The notes under the pieces are model-generated. The model was not told where the DNA came from and did not search any database. It saw only the letters and a program-made list of their open reading frames with translations. This document shows, piece after piece, positions 53,180 to 62,707 of a stretch of 64,000 nt of DNA. Origin of the DNA: Streptomyces caniferus (GTDB lineage: Bacteria; Actinomycetota; Actinomycetes; Streptomycetales; Streptomycetaceae); NCBI RefSeq assembly GCF_009811555.1, contig NZ_BLIN01000005.1, positions 3,543,501 to 3,607,500 on the forward strand, in the 5' to 3' direction. The translations under genes were made by a program, and so were the position numbers. How positions within the stretch are numbered: the stretch's first letter is position 1; each line of letters opens with the position of its first letter.

Positions 53180-55237
53180 ATGGGCATCCATTTCGGCGGC
53201 GACTACAACCCCGAGCAGTGGCCCGAGGAGGTGTGGGCCGAGGATCTGAAGCTGATGAAGGCGGCCCACGTCACCATGGTCACCGCCGGGATCTTCTCCT
53301 GGGCCAGGGTCGAACCCCGGCCCGGGGCATGGGACTTCGGCTGGTTCGACCGCGTCATGGACGGGCTGGCGGGCGCCGGGATCGCCGTCTGCCTGGCCAC
53401 CATGACCGCCTCGCCGCCACCGTGGCTCTCCCGCGCGCACCCCGAGATCCTGCCCGAGGACGCCGACGGCCGGCGGCGCTGGCCCGGCGGCCGGCAGCAC
53501 TACTGCCCCTCCAGCCCCGTCTACCGCGCGCACGCCGTACGCCTGGTCGAGCAGCTCGCCGCCCGCTACGCCGGTCACCCGGCGCTGGCCCTGTGGCACG
53601 TCGGCAACGAATACGGGTGCCACACCCGCCAGTGCTACTGCGAGGTGTCGGCCGACGACTTCCGGCGCTGGCTGCGCGCACGCTACGGGAGCGTCGACGC
53701 GCTGAACGACGCCTGGTCGACGGCCTTCTGGTCGCAGGCCTACGGCGACTTCGGCGAAGTGCTGCCGCCCCGCACCGCGCCCACCTTCCCCAACCCCGCC
53801 CAGCAGCTGGACTATCTGCGCTTCGGCGACGAGGCCCTGCGCGCCTGCTATCTGGCCGAAAAGGAGGTGCTGGAGCGCCATACCCCCGGTATTCCGGTCA
53901 CCACCAATCTGATGCCGCAGCACAAGCCCGTCGACGCGTTCGCCTGGTCGGCGCACATGGACGCGATGGCGCTGGACTTCTATCAGGACCCGTACGCCGC
54001 CGACGACCACATCCGGGCCGGCTACGTCTTCGACCTGATGCGCTCGGCGCGCTCCGGACAGCCCTGGATGCTGCTGGAGCAGGCGCCCGGCGCGGTCAAC
54101 TGGCGGCCCCGCAACGGCCCCAAGCCGCCCGGCGCGATGCGGCTGTGGAGCTGGCAGGCGGTCGCCCAGGGCGCGGATGCGGTGCTGTACTTCCAGTGGC
54201 GGCAGTCGCTGGGCGGCGCGGAGAAGTTCCACTCGGCGATGCTGCCGCACGGCGGGACCGACACCCGCATCTTCCGCGAAGTATCCGGTCTGGGACGGGA
54301 GTTGGCGTCACTGCCGGGTATCGAGGGGACCCGGTCGCGGGCCGAGGCGGCGCTGCTGGCGGACTGGCCCAGCTGGTGGGCGCTGGAGCTGGACTCCAAG
54401 CCGTCGACCGCGCTGGACCACTCCCGTATCGCGCTGGATCACTACCGGCCGCTGTTCGAGGCGGGCGTGGCCTGCGATGTGGTCCCGCCGCGGCGCGAGC
54501 TGTCCGGCTACCGGCTGGTCGTGGCGCCCAACCTGTATCTGCTGACCGCGGACGACGCCGAGCGGCTGGCCGCCTATGTGCGGGGCGGCGGGCACCTGCT
54601 GGTGTCGTTCTTCTCCGGGATCGTCGATGCGCACGACCGGGTGCACCCCGGCGGATACCCGGGGCCGCTGCGGGAGTTGCTGGGGCTGCGGGTGGAGGAG
54701 TTCTGGCCGCTGGACGAGGGCCGGTCGGTGGGCGTCGGCGGTGCGGGTACCACCCGGCTCGGGCAGAGCCGGGAGCGTGGAGGAGCCGGTACGGGGCGGG
54801 CGGACCTGTGGTCGGAGGCCATCGACCTCGAAGGTGCCGAGGCGCTCGCCCGCTTCACGGACGGGGACCTCGCCGGCCGCCCGGCGGTGACCCGGCACGA
54901 CTACGGGCGGGGCACGGCCTGGTACGTGGGCACCCGGCTCGACGCGGCACTGATGCGGGCCCTGCTGGACGACGTACGGGCGGCGGCCGGGGTCACGCCC
55001 GTCCTGCCGGGGCTGCCGGCAGGCGTCCAGGCCACCGTCCGCGAGGGCGCCGGCGGGCGGTATGTCTTCCTGCTCAACCACGGGGCGGAGGCCGTGGAGG
55101 TCGCGCTGCCGGCGCCGCTGCGGGATGCGCTGGCGGCGGTGGACGGGACGGGCGGGGCCGGGGCCGGTGACGGGGCCGTCGATCGGATCACGCTGGGGGC
55201 CCGGGGCGTGGCCGTGCTGACGGAGCCCGGCGTCTAG
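53180..55237 (+). CDS. Beta-galactosidase, glycoside hydrolase family 42
   Basis: Retaining glycosidase of 685 residues releasing beta-galactose from oligosaccharides. The TIM-barrel domain begins IHFGGDYNPEQWPEEVW. The acid/base Glu is in LALWHVGNEYGCH (about residue 144), and the nucleophile Glu is in MLLEQAPG near residue 302. A Cys cluster (GCHTRQCYC, plus an upstream Cys) suggests the zinc site of GH42 enzymes. The trimerisation and C-terminal beta domains follow. There is no signal peptide, so it is intracellular and needs substrate import. It lies near the gal operon, 3 kb away, fitting a galactoside-use region. Confidence 0.93.
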   Translation: MGIHFGGDYNPEQWPEEVWAEDLKLMKAAHVTMVTAGIFSWARVEPRPGAWDFGWFDRVMDGLAGAGIAVCLATMTASPPPWLSRAHPEILPEDADGRRRWPGGRQHYCPSSPVYRAHAVRLVEQLAARYAGHPALALWHVGNEYGCHTRQCYCEVSADDFRRWLRARYGSVDALNDAWSTAFWSQAYGDFGEVLPPRTAPTFPNPAQQLDYLRFGDEALRACYLAEKEVLERHTPGIPVTTNLMPQHKPVDAFAWSAHMDAMALDFYQDPYAADDHIRAGYVFDLMRSARSGQPWMLLEQAPGAVNWRPRNGPKPPGAMRLWSWQAVAQGADAVLYFQWRQSLGGAEKFHSAMLPHGGTDTRIFREVSGLGRELASLPGIEGTRSRAEAALLADWPSWWALELDSKPSTALDHSRIALDHYRPLFEAGVACDVVPPRRELSGYRLVVAPNLYLLTADDAERLAAYVRGGGHLLVSFFSGIVDAHDRVHPGGYPGPLRELLGLRVEEFWPLDEGRSVGVGGAGTTRLGQSRERGGAGTGRADLWSEAIDLEGAEALARFTDGDLAGRPAVTRHDYGRGTAWYVGTRLDAALMRALLDDVRAAAGVTPVLPGLPAGVQATVREGAGGRYVFLLNHGAEAVEVALPAPLRDALAAVDGTGGAGAGDGAVDRITLGARGVAVLTEPGV

Positions 55238-55354
55238 AGCCTGACGTCAGGGTCCCGCCGGCGTGCGGGGCGGCCCCGGGACCGGCACCGCCCCGTACGC
55301 CCCGCGAGCCCCCAGGGCCCCCGGTCACCCGCGGGCCACCCGGCTCTCAGCCCC

Positions 55355-56125
55355 TCACGGCACCGGCACCGAAGCCGCCGCGGCCGCCGCCTCCAGCTCG
55401 ACCGGGCCGACCCCGGCCCGGCGGGCCAGTGCGACCGCGGCGAGGGTGGAGTGCACGCCGAGCTTGCCGAGCACGTTCTGCATATGGGTGCGGACCGTGT
55501 GCGGGGAGAGGAACAGCCGCTCGGCGACCGCCTTGCGACCCAGGCCCGCCACCATGCAGCGCAGCACCTCGCGTTCGCGCGGGGTCAGCGACTCCACCAG
55601 CCGCTCGCTCTCGGAACGGTGCTTGCGGGCCGCCGTCAACTCCCGCAGCACGCCGGTCAGCAGCGCGGGCGGCAGATGCGTCTCGTCGCGGAGGACACCG
55701 CGGATGACGGCGAGCAGCCGGGAGAGCGAGCAGTCCTTGGCGACCCAGCCGGAGGCGCCGGCCTGCAGCGCGGCGGCCGCGCGGCGCGGGTCGTCGCGGT
55801 CGGCGAGGACGACGGTGCGCAGATACGGATGGCTGGTGCGCAGGCCGGAGACCAGCGCGATGCCGTCCCGCGGCACGGCGCGCGGCACCGCGTCGCGGAC
55901 CGCTCCCTGCGGCGGCACCGCGAGCAGCGGCGCGGCGAGGTCGGCGTCGGCGAGCAGCACGTCGAACCGGCGGCCGTCGGTGACCGCCCGGTCCAGATTG
56001 CGCAGCGCCGCGGGAGCGCTGCCCGCGGCCGCGACGTCCACGTCCTGTTCCGCGGCGAGCGCGGCCGCCAGGGATTCGGCGAAGATGCGGTGGTCGTCGA
56101 CCACCAGAACCCGGATGCGTTGCAC
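55355..56125 (-). CDS. LuxR/NarL-type response regulator
   Basis: A 256-residue DNA-binding regulator. The receiver begins IRVLVVDDHRIFAESLAAALA with the acidic pair DD; a plausible phosphoacceptor Asp is in VLLADADL, and the conserved Lys is in GWVAKD. The C-terminal HTH is LTPREREVLRCMVAGLGRKAVAERLFLSPHTVRTHMQNVLGKLGVHSTLAA. GTG at 56125 follows AGGGGG; the frame is open upstream. No kinase gene is adjacent. A second LuxR-type regulator of similar design lies at 61985, so the two may be paralogues. Confidence 0.88.
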   Translation of the reverse strand: MQRIRVLVVDDHRIFAESLAAALAAEQDVDVAAAGSAPAALRNLDRAVTDGRRFDVLLADADLAAPLLAVPPQGAVRDAVPRAVPRDGIALVSGLRTSHPYLRTVVLADRDDPRRAAAALQAGASGWVAKDCSLSRLLAVIRGVLRDETHLPPALLTGVLRELTAARKHRSESERLVESLTPREREVLRCMVAGLGRKAVAERLFLSPHTVRTHMQNVLGKLGVHSTLAAVALARRAGVGPVELEAAAAAASVPVP

Positions 56126-56395
56126 AGAGACCCCCTGTCTCGGTGAACGGACCATAGCGGGCACGACGCCCGGATTGAAGATCGCCTCAGCCGCACGGCC
56201 GCCGCCGTGCCGACATGACTACCCCACCCCGGGCGCCGTACCCGAACGGTCTCGCCCCCTGATCGGCACCGGCCCCCACCGGTGCAGGATCCCAGCGTAC
56301 GGACGGGTTGCGGCAAGGGAAGGTGATTGACGAAACTGCCCCTCCACCCGGGCTGTTCGGTGCCCGCCCGGTGGCCGCGCGCCGCCCGGCACGCC

Positions 56396-57592
56396 CTACT
56401 CGATGCGGTGCGCTCCCGGGCTCGGGACGGCCTCGAAGATCCGCGGAGCGGCATGGCCGGCCGCCGCGAAGGCCTGGGTGACCGCGGCGCCGACGGCCTG
56501 GGCGTCGGCCTCCTCGACGAGCACGATCGCCGAGCCGCCGAAGCCGCCGCCGGTCATCCGGGCCCCGAGGGCGCCCGCCGCGTCGGCGGTGTCGACGGCG
56601 AGATCGAGCTCCCGGCAGGAGATCTTGAAGTCGTCGCGGAGCGAGGCGTGGCCGGCCGTCAGGAGCGGGCCGATGGCGCGGGTGCGGCCCGCGTCGAGGC
56701 GGGCAACGACCTCTTCGACGCGGTGGTTCTCGGTGACGATGTGCCGGACGAGGGCCTGGACGGCGGGCTCGTCGGCCAGCTGTTCCAGGGCCTCGGGCAG
56801 ATGCGCGTACGACACATCGCGCAGGGCCCGCACACCGAGCGCCCGCGCACCGCGCTCACAACCGGCGCGCCGCTCGGCGTATGCGCCGTCACCCAGCTCG
56901 TGCTTCACCCGGGTGTCCACGACGAGGAGCCGCAGCCCCTCCCCCGCCAGGTCGAACGGGATCTGACGCCGGGTGAGGTCGCGGGTGTCGAGGAAGAGGG
57001 CGTGGCCCTCGGTGCAGCAGGCCGCGGCCGTCTGGTCCATGATTCCGCAGGGCACGCCGACGAACGCGTTCTCGGCCCGCTGGGCGAGCCGGGCCAGTTG
57101 CTGGGGCTCCTGGCCGAGCGCGTACAGGTCGTTCAGGGCGAGCGCGGTGACGATCTCCAGGGCGGCGGACGAGGAGAGTCCGGCGCCGGTCGGCACCGTG
57201 CTCTCGAAGTGCAGATCCGCGCCGCCCACGGGCAGCCCCGCCTCCCGCATCGCCCAGACGACACCGGCCGGGTAGGCGGCCCAGCCCGCCTGGGGCGCCG
57301 GCCGCAGCGCGTCGACGCGCAATTCGACGATGCCGCCGTCGGCGTCGCCGGAGTGCAGCCTCAGCACCCCGTCGGTGCGGGGCGAGGCGGCGGCGAGGGT
57401 GGTGTGCGGGAGGGCGAGCGGCATCACGAAACCGTCGTTGTAATCGGTGTGTTCACCGATCAGGTTGACCCGGCCGGGCGCCGCCCAGGTGCCCGTGGGG
57501 GCGGCGCCGTACACCGCGGCGAATGCCTCCGCGGTGTACTGGGCGCCGTGCGGGCGCCCGACAGTCGGGGCGGCGGCTCCGTGAGCGGTCAT
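56396..57592 (-). CDS. galK: Galactokinase
   Basis: Phosphorylates alpha-galactose to galactose-1-phosphate, first step after mutarotation in the Leloir pathway; 398 residues, GHMP kinase family. Family motifs are PGRVNLIGEHTDYNDGFVMP (substrate site), the ATP loop VPTGAGLSSSAALE, and MTGGGFGGSAIVL near the C-terminus. ATG at 57592 overlaps the galE stop by one base (TGATG), so translation is coupled. It is the last gene of galT-galE-galK. Confidence 0.96.
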   Translation of the reverse strand: MTAHGAAAPTVGRPHGAQYTAEAFAAVYGAAPTGTWAAPGRVNLIGEHTDYNDGFVMPLALPHTTLAAASPRTDGVLRLHSGDADGGIVELRVDALRPAPQAGWAAYPAGVVWAMREAGLPVGGADLHFESTVPTGAGLSSSAALEIVTALALNDLYALGQEPQQLARLAQRAENAFVGVPCGIMDQTAAACCTEGHALFLDTRDLTRRQIPFDLAGEGLRLLVVDTRVKHELGDGAYAERRAGCERGARALGVRALRDVSYAHLPEALEQLADEPAVQALVRHIVTENHRVEEVVARLDAGRTRAIGPLLTAGHASLRDDFKISCRELDLAVDTADAAGALGARMTGGGFGGSAIVLVEEADAQAVGAAVTQAFAAAGHAAPRIFEAVPSPGAHRIE

Positions 57593-58566
57593 CAGGACTC
57601 CTTCGTCCGGTCGAGGTGCTGCGCGAACTGCCAGGCGTCGGCGACGATCTCGGCCAGGTCGGCGCGGCCGGGGCGCCATCCGAGCCGGTCGACCGCGGTG
57701 CGGGCGGAGGCCACGAGTACGGCCGGGTCGCCGCCGCGGCGCGGCGCGGTGATCTCCGGGATGGGGTGCCCGGTCACCTTGCGGACGGTCTCGATGACCT
57801 CGCGGACGGAGAAGCCGTTGCCGTTGCCGAGGTTGCAGATCAGGTGCTCTCCCGCGGTGGCCGCGTCGAGGGCGAGGAGGTGGGCCTCGGCGAGGTCGGC
57901 GACGTGGATGTAGTCGCGGACGCAGGTGCCGTCGGGGGTGGGGTAGTCGTCGCCGAAGACGGAGATCGCCTCGCGCTTGCCCTGGGCGACCTGGAGGACG
58001 AGCGGGATGAGGTGCGACTCGGGGTCGTGGCGCTCGCCGCAGCTGCCGTAGGCGCCGGCGACGTTGAAGTAGCGCAGCGAGACGGCGGCCAGACCGTGGG
58101 CCGCGGCCTCACCGCTGATCATGTGGTCGACGGCGAGCTTGCTGGCGCCGTACGGGCTGGTGGGCGCGGTCTCGGCGGACTCGGTGATCGGGGTGGTCTT
58201 CGGCTCGCCGTAGGTGGCGGCGGTGGAGGAGAAGACCAGGGTGCGGACGCCGGCGTCGCGCATCGCGGCGAGCAGGTCCATGGTGCCGCCGACGTTGTTG
58301 CGCCAGTACTTCTCGGGGTCCACGACGGACTCGCCGACCTGGGAGAAGGCGGCGAAGTGCAGCACCGCGTCGTAGGAGGGGTCGAGCCACTTCGCGGCGT
58401 CCTGGATGCGGCCCTCGATGAAGCGGGCACCGGCGGGGATGCCCTCGCGGTGGCCGGTGGACAGGTCGTCCAGCACGGTCACCTCGTGACCGGCCTGCAG
58501 CAGATGTGCCGCAACGACGCTGCCGACATATCCCGCACCGCCTGTGACCAGGTACTTCTTACTCAC
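57592..58566 (-). CDS. galE: UDP-glucose 4-epimerase
   Basis: NAD-dependent enzyme interconverting UDP-galactose and UDP-glucose; 324 residues, extended SDR family. The NAD motif is [12 protein letters not shown] at the N-terminus, the catalytic Ser/Thr is in [10 protein letters not shown], and the Tyr-Lys pair is in SPYGASK. The substrate region [24 protein letters not shown] follows. GTG at 58566 overlaps the galT stop in GTGA, so the two are coupled. Confidence 0.96.
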   Translation of the reverse strand: MSKKYLVTGGAGYVGSVVAAHLLQAGHEVTVLDDLSTGHREGIPAGARFIEGRIQDAAKWLDPSYDAVLHFAAFSQVGESVVDPEKYWRNNVGGTMDLLAAMRDAGVRTLVFSSTAATYGEPKTTPITESAETAPTSPYGASKLAVDHMISGEAAAHGLAAVSLRYFNVAGAYGSCGERHDPESHLIPLVLQVAQGKREAISVFGDDYPTPDGTCVRDYIHVADLAEAHLLALDAATAGEHLICNLGNGNGFSVREVIETVRKVTGHPIPEITAPRRGGDPAVLVASARTAVDRLGWRPGRADLAEIVADAWQFAQHLDRTKES

Positions 58567-59666
58567 TCGCTCGCTACCTCTCGCAGTCGCTGAGCCGCGG
58601 CCTCCGGCGGCACATCATTGATGAACACGTTCATGCCGGATTCGGAACCCGCGAGGAACTTCAGCTTGCCGGAAGTGCGGCGGATGGTGAAAAGCTCGAG
58701 GTGAAGTGCGAATTCCCCCCGGTACTCGGCCCGCAGCGGCGCCTGGTGCCAGGCGGCGATGTACGGCGTACGGGCGGCACCGGCCGCCCGGGGACCGTGC
58801 TCGCCACCCCCGTGCTGCCCGCCGTCCCGCTCCCCTTCCGCCCCGAAGATCCGGTCGAAGCGACGCAAGACTTCCAGGTAGATCTGTGGGAACTCTGTGC
58901 GCGCGGCGTCGTCGAGGGCGAGCAGGTCGGGGACCCGGCGCTTGGGGTAGAGGTGCACCTCGTAGGGCCAGTGCGCGGCGTGGGGGACGAAGGCCACCCA
59001 GTGCTCGCCCTCGAGGACGACGCGGCGGCCGTCGGCCAGCTCGTCCGCGACCACCTCGTCGAAGAGGTTGCCGCCGGCGGTGGCCGCGCGGTGGGCGGCG
59101 AGCGAGGTGAGCATGCGCTCGGTGCGCGGGGTGACGAAGGGGTACGCGTAGATCTGGCCGTGCGGGTGGCCGAGGGTGACGCCGATCTCGGCGCCGCGGT
59201 TCTCGAAGCAGAAGACCTGCTCCACGCCCGGGAGCTGGGACAGCTCCGCGGTGCGGTCGGTCCACGCCTCCAGGACCAGGGCGGCCTGCTCGTCGGTGAG
59301 GTCGGCGAAGGAGGCGTCGTGGTCGGAGGTGAAGCAGACGACCTCGCAGCGGCCGCTGTCGCCGGCGAGGGAGGGGAAGCGGTTCTCGAAGACGGCGACG
59401 TCGTAGTCGGCGGCGGGGATCTCGGAGAACCGGCCGTCACGGGAGGGGCACAGCGGGCACTCGTCGGCCGGGGGGTGGTAGGTGCGGGCCTGGCGGTGCG
59501 AGGCGATGGCGACATGGTCGCCGAGGAGGCGGTCGTGGCGGATCTCGGAGGCGGTGGCCACGGCGTCGAGGGGGCGGCGGTCGACGGCATCGCGTACGAC
59601 GTCGTCACGTGAGTCGTAGTAGATGAGCTCCCGGCCGTCCGCCAGCCGGGTCGACGTCTTCTTCAC
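58563..59666 (-). CDS. galT: Galactose-1-phosphate uridylyltransferase
   Basis: Transfers UMP from UDP-glucose to galactose-1-phosphate; 367 residues, HIT superfamily. Zinc-binding CPLC is near residue 70, the active-site [10 protein letters not shown] contains the catalytic His, and [20 protein letters not shown] is the family block. An insertion of about 20 Gly/Arg-rich residues ([10 protein letters not shown]) sits before the last domain and is probably a disordered loop. GTG at 59666 is the start. It heads the galT-galE-galK operon and is divergent from a symporter gene. Confidence 0.96.
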   Translation of the reverse strand: MKKTSTRLADGRELIYYDSRDDVVRDAVDRRPLDAVATASEIRHDRLLGDHVAIASHRQARTYHPPADECPLCPSRDGRFSEIPAADYDVAVFENRFPSLAGDSGRCEVVCFTSDHDASFADLTDEQAALVLEAWTDRTAELSQLPGVEQVFCFENRGAEIGVTLGHPHGQIYAYPFVTPRTERMLTSLAAHRAATAGGNLFDEVVADELADGRRVVLEGEHWVAFVPHAAHWPYEVHLYPKRRVPDLLALDDAARTEFPQIYLEVLRRFDRIFGAEGERDGGQHGGGEHGPRAAGAARTPYIAAWHQAPLRAEYRGEFALHLELFTIRRTSGKLKFLAGSESGMNVFINDVPPEAAAQRLREVASE

Positions 59667-59687
59667 GGGAGCTCCTCACCCTCCTAC

Positions 59688-59724
59688 CAAACACAAACAA
59701 ACACAATGAAGCACAACTAAACAG
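59688..59724. promoter_or_regulatory. A-rich direct repeats ahead of galT
   Basis: AAACACAAACAAACACA and a further AACTAAACA copy form repeated AAACAnA units next to the galT start, on an A/T-poor background. TTTTGTTCGTTCTG lies nearer the symporter (about 59862-59875). DeoR-family regulators bind such TTTGTTT-type repeats; the regulator gene is not in this window. Confidence 0.5.
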
Positions 59725-59932
59725 CGGCGTCAACGCCGGGGCAGAGAGCGGGTACACGGGGCGGCGCGGCCGGACATACACGACATCCCCACCAGCCCGA
59801 TCACGAAAGCGCAACTGAACCAAACAGAAGTATTCAGTTTCCCCAGGACCGCGCGTAGGTTTTTGTTCGTTCTGATCGCCCAAAGACGTGTCCGCCGGGG
59901 GCCGCGCTCCCGACCCGCGAAATGAGTCGCCC

Positions 59933-61639
59933 ATGATCACCCTGGCCGAAGGGCTACGGCTCCCCACCAACGGGCTCGATTACACGATCCTGGCCATCTA
60001 CTTCGTCGTCGTCCTCGGCATCGGATTCGCGGCGAAACGCAGCGTGAAGACGAGCCTGGACTTCTTCCTCTCCGGGCGGTCGCTGCCCGCCTGGGTCACC
60101 GGTCTCGCCTTCGTCGCCGCCAACCTCGGCGCCACCGAGATCCTCGGCATGGCCGCCAACGGTGCGCAGTACGGGGCCTACACCGTGCACTGGTACTGGA
60201 TCGGCGCCATCCCGGCGATGGTCTTCCTGGGCCTGGTGATGATGCCGTTCTACTACGGCTCCAAGGTCCGCTCGGTGCCCGAATTCCTGCTGCACCGCTT
60301 CGGCCCGTCCTCGCACCTGCTCAGCTCGGTGATCTTCGCCGTGTCGTCCGTGCTGATCGCGGGCGTGAACCTGTACGCCATGGCGATCGTGCTGCAGGCG
60401 CTGCTCGGCTGGCCGCAGTGGGTCGCGATCGTCGTCGCCGGCGTCTTCGTCCTGGCGTACATCACCATCGGCGGCCTGTCCTCGGCGATCTACAACGAGG
60501 TGCTGCAGTTCTTCGTCATCCTCGCCGCGCTGATCCCGCTGACCATCGTCGGCCTCAAGCGCGTCGGCGGCTGGGACGGCCTGACCAGCTCACTCGACTC
60601 CTCGCACGGCGATGCGTTCCTGACCGCCTGGAAGGGCACGGGCATCGGCGAGGCCAACCCGCTCGGCGCGAACTGGCTCACCATCGGCCTCGGCCTCGGC
60701 TTCGTGATGAGCTTCGGCTACTGGACCACCAACTTCGCCGAGGTGCAGCGCGCGCTGTCCGCGAAGAACCTCTCCGCCGCCAAGCGCACCCCGCTGATCG
60801 CGGCCTTCCCGAAGATCTTCATCCCGCTGGTCGTGGTCGTCCCGGGCCTGATCGCGCTGGTCATGGAGCCGACGCTGGGCAAGTCCAAGGACGGGCTGCA
60901 GTACAACGACGCGATCCCGGTGCTGATGCGGGACCTGCTGCCCAACGGTGTGCTGGGCATCGCGGTGACCGGTCTGCTGGCGGCGTTCATGGCGGGCATG
61001 GCCGCCAACGTCTCGTCCTTCAACACGGTCTTCACCAACGACATCTGGGCGGCGTACCTCAAGAAGGGCCGCGAGGACCGCTACTACCTGAAGACGGGCC
61101 GTGTGGTCACCGCGGTCGGCGTGCTGATCGGCATGGGCACGGCGTTCATCGCCTCGTCCTTCAGCAACATCATGAACTACCTCCAGACCCTCTTCTCCTT
61201 CTTCAACGTGCCGCTCTTCGTCGTCTTCATCATCGGCATGTTCTGGAAGCGGACCAGCGCCGCGGCCGGCTTCTGGGGTCTGCTCTCCGGCACGGTCGCC
61301 GCGATGGTCAACTACTTCTGGCTCTACAAGCAGGGCATCATCGCGATCCCCTCCGAGCAGGGCGCCAACTTCGTCTCCTCGATCGTGGCGTTCGTCGTCG
61401 GCGCACTGGTGATGCTGCTCGTCACCCTGGTCACCAAGCCCAAGCCGGTCGAGTCGCTGGCGGGCCTGGTCTACGGGTCCCTCCCCCAGTCTCGGCTTCG
61501 CTCGACCGGGGGGACCCCCATCCCCGGCATGGAGGAACTGCCGGCCGAGGGCGACGACGCGTGGTACCGCAAGCCGGCCCTGCTGGGCTGGGGGGCGATC
61601 GTCCTGGCCGCCGTCTGCTACATCCCCTTCTCCTTCTGA
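59933..61639 (+). CDS. Sodium/solute symporter (galactose-type, SSS family)
   Basis: Sodium-coupled importer of the SSS family (SGLT-like), 568 residues with about 14 helices starting at YTILAIYFVVVLGIGF. Family signatures are GRSLPAWVTGLAFVAANLGATEILGMAANGAQYG and the sodium-site region ANVSSFNTVFTNDIW. The position divergent from galTEK suggests galactose as substrate. Between helices 13 and 14 the coding frame runs through a dispersed palindrome (61479-61522), adding PQSRLRSTGGTPIPG to the protein. ATG at 59933 is chosen; GTG at 59888 is an alternative. A small membrane-protein gene follows after 30 bases. Confidence 0.92.
   Translation: MITLAEGLRLPTNGLDYTILAIYFVVVLGIGFAAKRSVKTSLDFFLSGRSLPAWVTGLAFVAANLGATEILGMAANGAQYGAYTVHWYWIGAIPAMVFLGLVMMPFYYGSKVRSVPEFLLHRFGPSSHLLSSVIFAVSSVLIAGVNLYAMAIVLQALLGWPQWVAIVVAGVFVLAYITIGGLSSAIYNEVLQFFVILAALIPLTIVGLKRVGGWDGLTSSLDSSHGDAFLTAWKGTGIGEANPLGANWLTIGLGLGFVMSFGYWTTNFAEVQRALSAKNLSAAKRTPLIAAFPKIFIPLVVVVPGLIALVMEPTLGKSKDGLQYNDAIPVLMRDLLPNGVLGIAVTGLLAAFMAGMAANVSSFNTVFTNDIWAAYLKKGREDRYYLKTGRVVTAVGVLIGMGTAFIASSFSNIMNYLQTLFSFFNVPLFVVFIIGMFWKRTSAAAGFWGLLSGTVAAMVNYFWLYKQGIIAIPSEQGANFVSSIVAFVVGALVMLLVTLVTKPKPVESLAGLVYGSLPQSRLRSTGGTPIPGMEELPAEGDDAWYRKPALLGWGAIVLAAVCYIPFSF
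61479..61522. repeat. Dispersed palindrome inserted in the symporter coding sequence
   Basis: CTCCCCCAGTC and GACCGGGGGGAC flank a TCGGCTTCGCTC loop and are followed by CCCCCATCC. It shares its outer arms with the intergenic element at 35964-35994. Translation passes through it in frame. Confidence 0.85.
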
Positions 61640-61669
61640 GCCCGTCCGAACCAGCGGAGTTGACGCACC

Positions 61670-61978
61670 ATGAGTGACTACCAGCACGAGGTCGAGGAGC
61701 TGGAGCGCGAGTCGGCGACCGCCGCGCGACTCTTCGACGTCCGGCGCATCATCGGCGGCCTGTTCGTCGTCTACGGGGTGATCGTCACCATCGCCGGTCT
61801 GACGGCCTCGGACGCGGACCTGAAGAAGGCCCAGGACATCAACATCAACCTGTGGACGGGCGTGGGCATGCTCGCCCTCGGGCTCTTCTTCCTCATCTGG
61901 CTGAAGCTGCGGCCGGCCGTCCCGCCGACGACCGAGGAACTGCGGGCCGGGATAGCCGACGGGCCCGCCGAAAGCTGA
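61670..61978 (+). CDS. Small membrane protein, two helices
   Basis: A 102-residue protein with a charged N-terminal helix (QHEVEELERESATAARLFD) and two membrane helices, at about residues 26-45 (IIGGLFVVYGVIVTIAGL) and 62-82 (LWTGVGMLALGLFFLIWL). A short cytoplasmic tail with the PTTEEL motif follows. Homologues lie next to SSS-type galactose transporters in other Streptomyces, as I recall, and it may be an accessory subunit. ATG at 61670 follows GCGGAG. It is cotranscribed with the symporter. Confidence 0.8.
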   Translation: MSDYQHEVEELERESATAARLFDVRRIIGGLFVVYGVIVTIAGLTASDADLKKAQDININLWTGVGMLALGLFFLIWLKLRPAVPPTTEELRAGIADGPAES

Positions 61979-61984
61979 GCGCAG

Positions 61985-62707
61985 CTACTGCGGCGGCGGG
62001 GCCGGCTCGTCCGGACCCGCCGCCGCGGCGTGCGCGACACGACCGCCCGCCGCTCTCTCCAGCAGCCCGGTGCGCGCCGCCAGGGCCGCGGCCTCCAGCC
62101 GGGAGCCCACCTCCAGCTTCATCAGCACGCGCTGCACATGCGTACGCGCCGTACTCGGCGCGATGTCCATCCCCGCCGCGATCAGCCGGGTGTCCTCACC
62201 GTCCGCGACCCGCATCAGCACCTCGACCTCGCGTGGGGTGAGCAGGTCCAGCAGCCGCGCGCCCTCGTCGTCCGGCTGCGCCGCGGGGTGCAACAGCTCC
62301 TCGAAGGCCTGCTGCAACAACTGCGGCGCGACCGCCGACTCCCCCGCCCGCGCCTTCATCATGGCGCGCTCCACACCCTCGATCCGCTCATCGTTGCGGA
62401 CGTACCCGGAGGCCCCCGCCGCGAACGCGGCGGCGATCCCGCGCGGACTGGGGACCGGCCCCAGCACCACCACCGCCACCTGCGGCCGCTCCTTCTTGAT
62501 CCGTACGACGGGGTCGAAGGCGCCCGGCCTGGCCGGTGCGGCGGTGCCCAGCAGGCACACCTCGGGCGCCCGGCTCACCACCAGCTCCGCGGCCCCGGCG
62601 CTCGGCGCGGCCGCCGCCAGGACGCGGTGCCCGCGCAGCTTCAACGCCGAGGCGAGCGCCTCCGCGAGCAGACGATGATCGTCCACCACCATGAGCCGCA
62701 CGCCCAT
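61985..62707 (-). CDS. Atypical LuxR/NarL-type response regulator
   Basis: A 240-residue regulator. The receiver-like domain starts VRLMVVDDHRLLAEALASAL with the acidic pair. At the usual phosphoacceptor position, however, it reads VCLLGTAAP with Gly in place of Asp, and the conserved Lys is replaced by Arg (SGYVRND). Phosphorylation by the standard route is therefore unlikely. The HTH is LTPREVEVLMRVADGEDTRLIAAGMDIAPSTARTHVQRVLMKLEVGSRLEA. ATG at 62707 is the start. It converges with the small membrane-protein gene with 6 bases between stops. Control could be by ligand, constitutive or through a partner. Confidence 0.85.
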   Translation of the reverse strand: MGVRLMVVDDHRLLAEALASALKLRGHRVLAAAAPSAGAAELVVSRAPEVCLLGTAAPARPGAFDPVVRIKKERPQVAVVVLGPVPSPRGIAAAFAAGASGYVRNDERIEGVERAMMKARAGESAVAPQLLQQAFEELLHPAAQPDDEGARLLDLLTPREVEVLMRVADGEDTRLIAAGMDIAPSTARTHVQRVLMKLEVGSRLEAAALAARTGLLERAAGGRVAHAAAAGPDEPAPPPQ

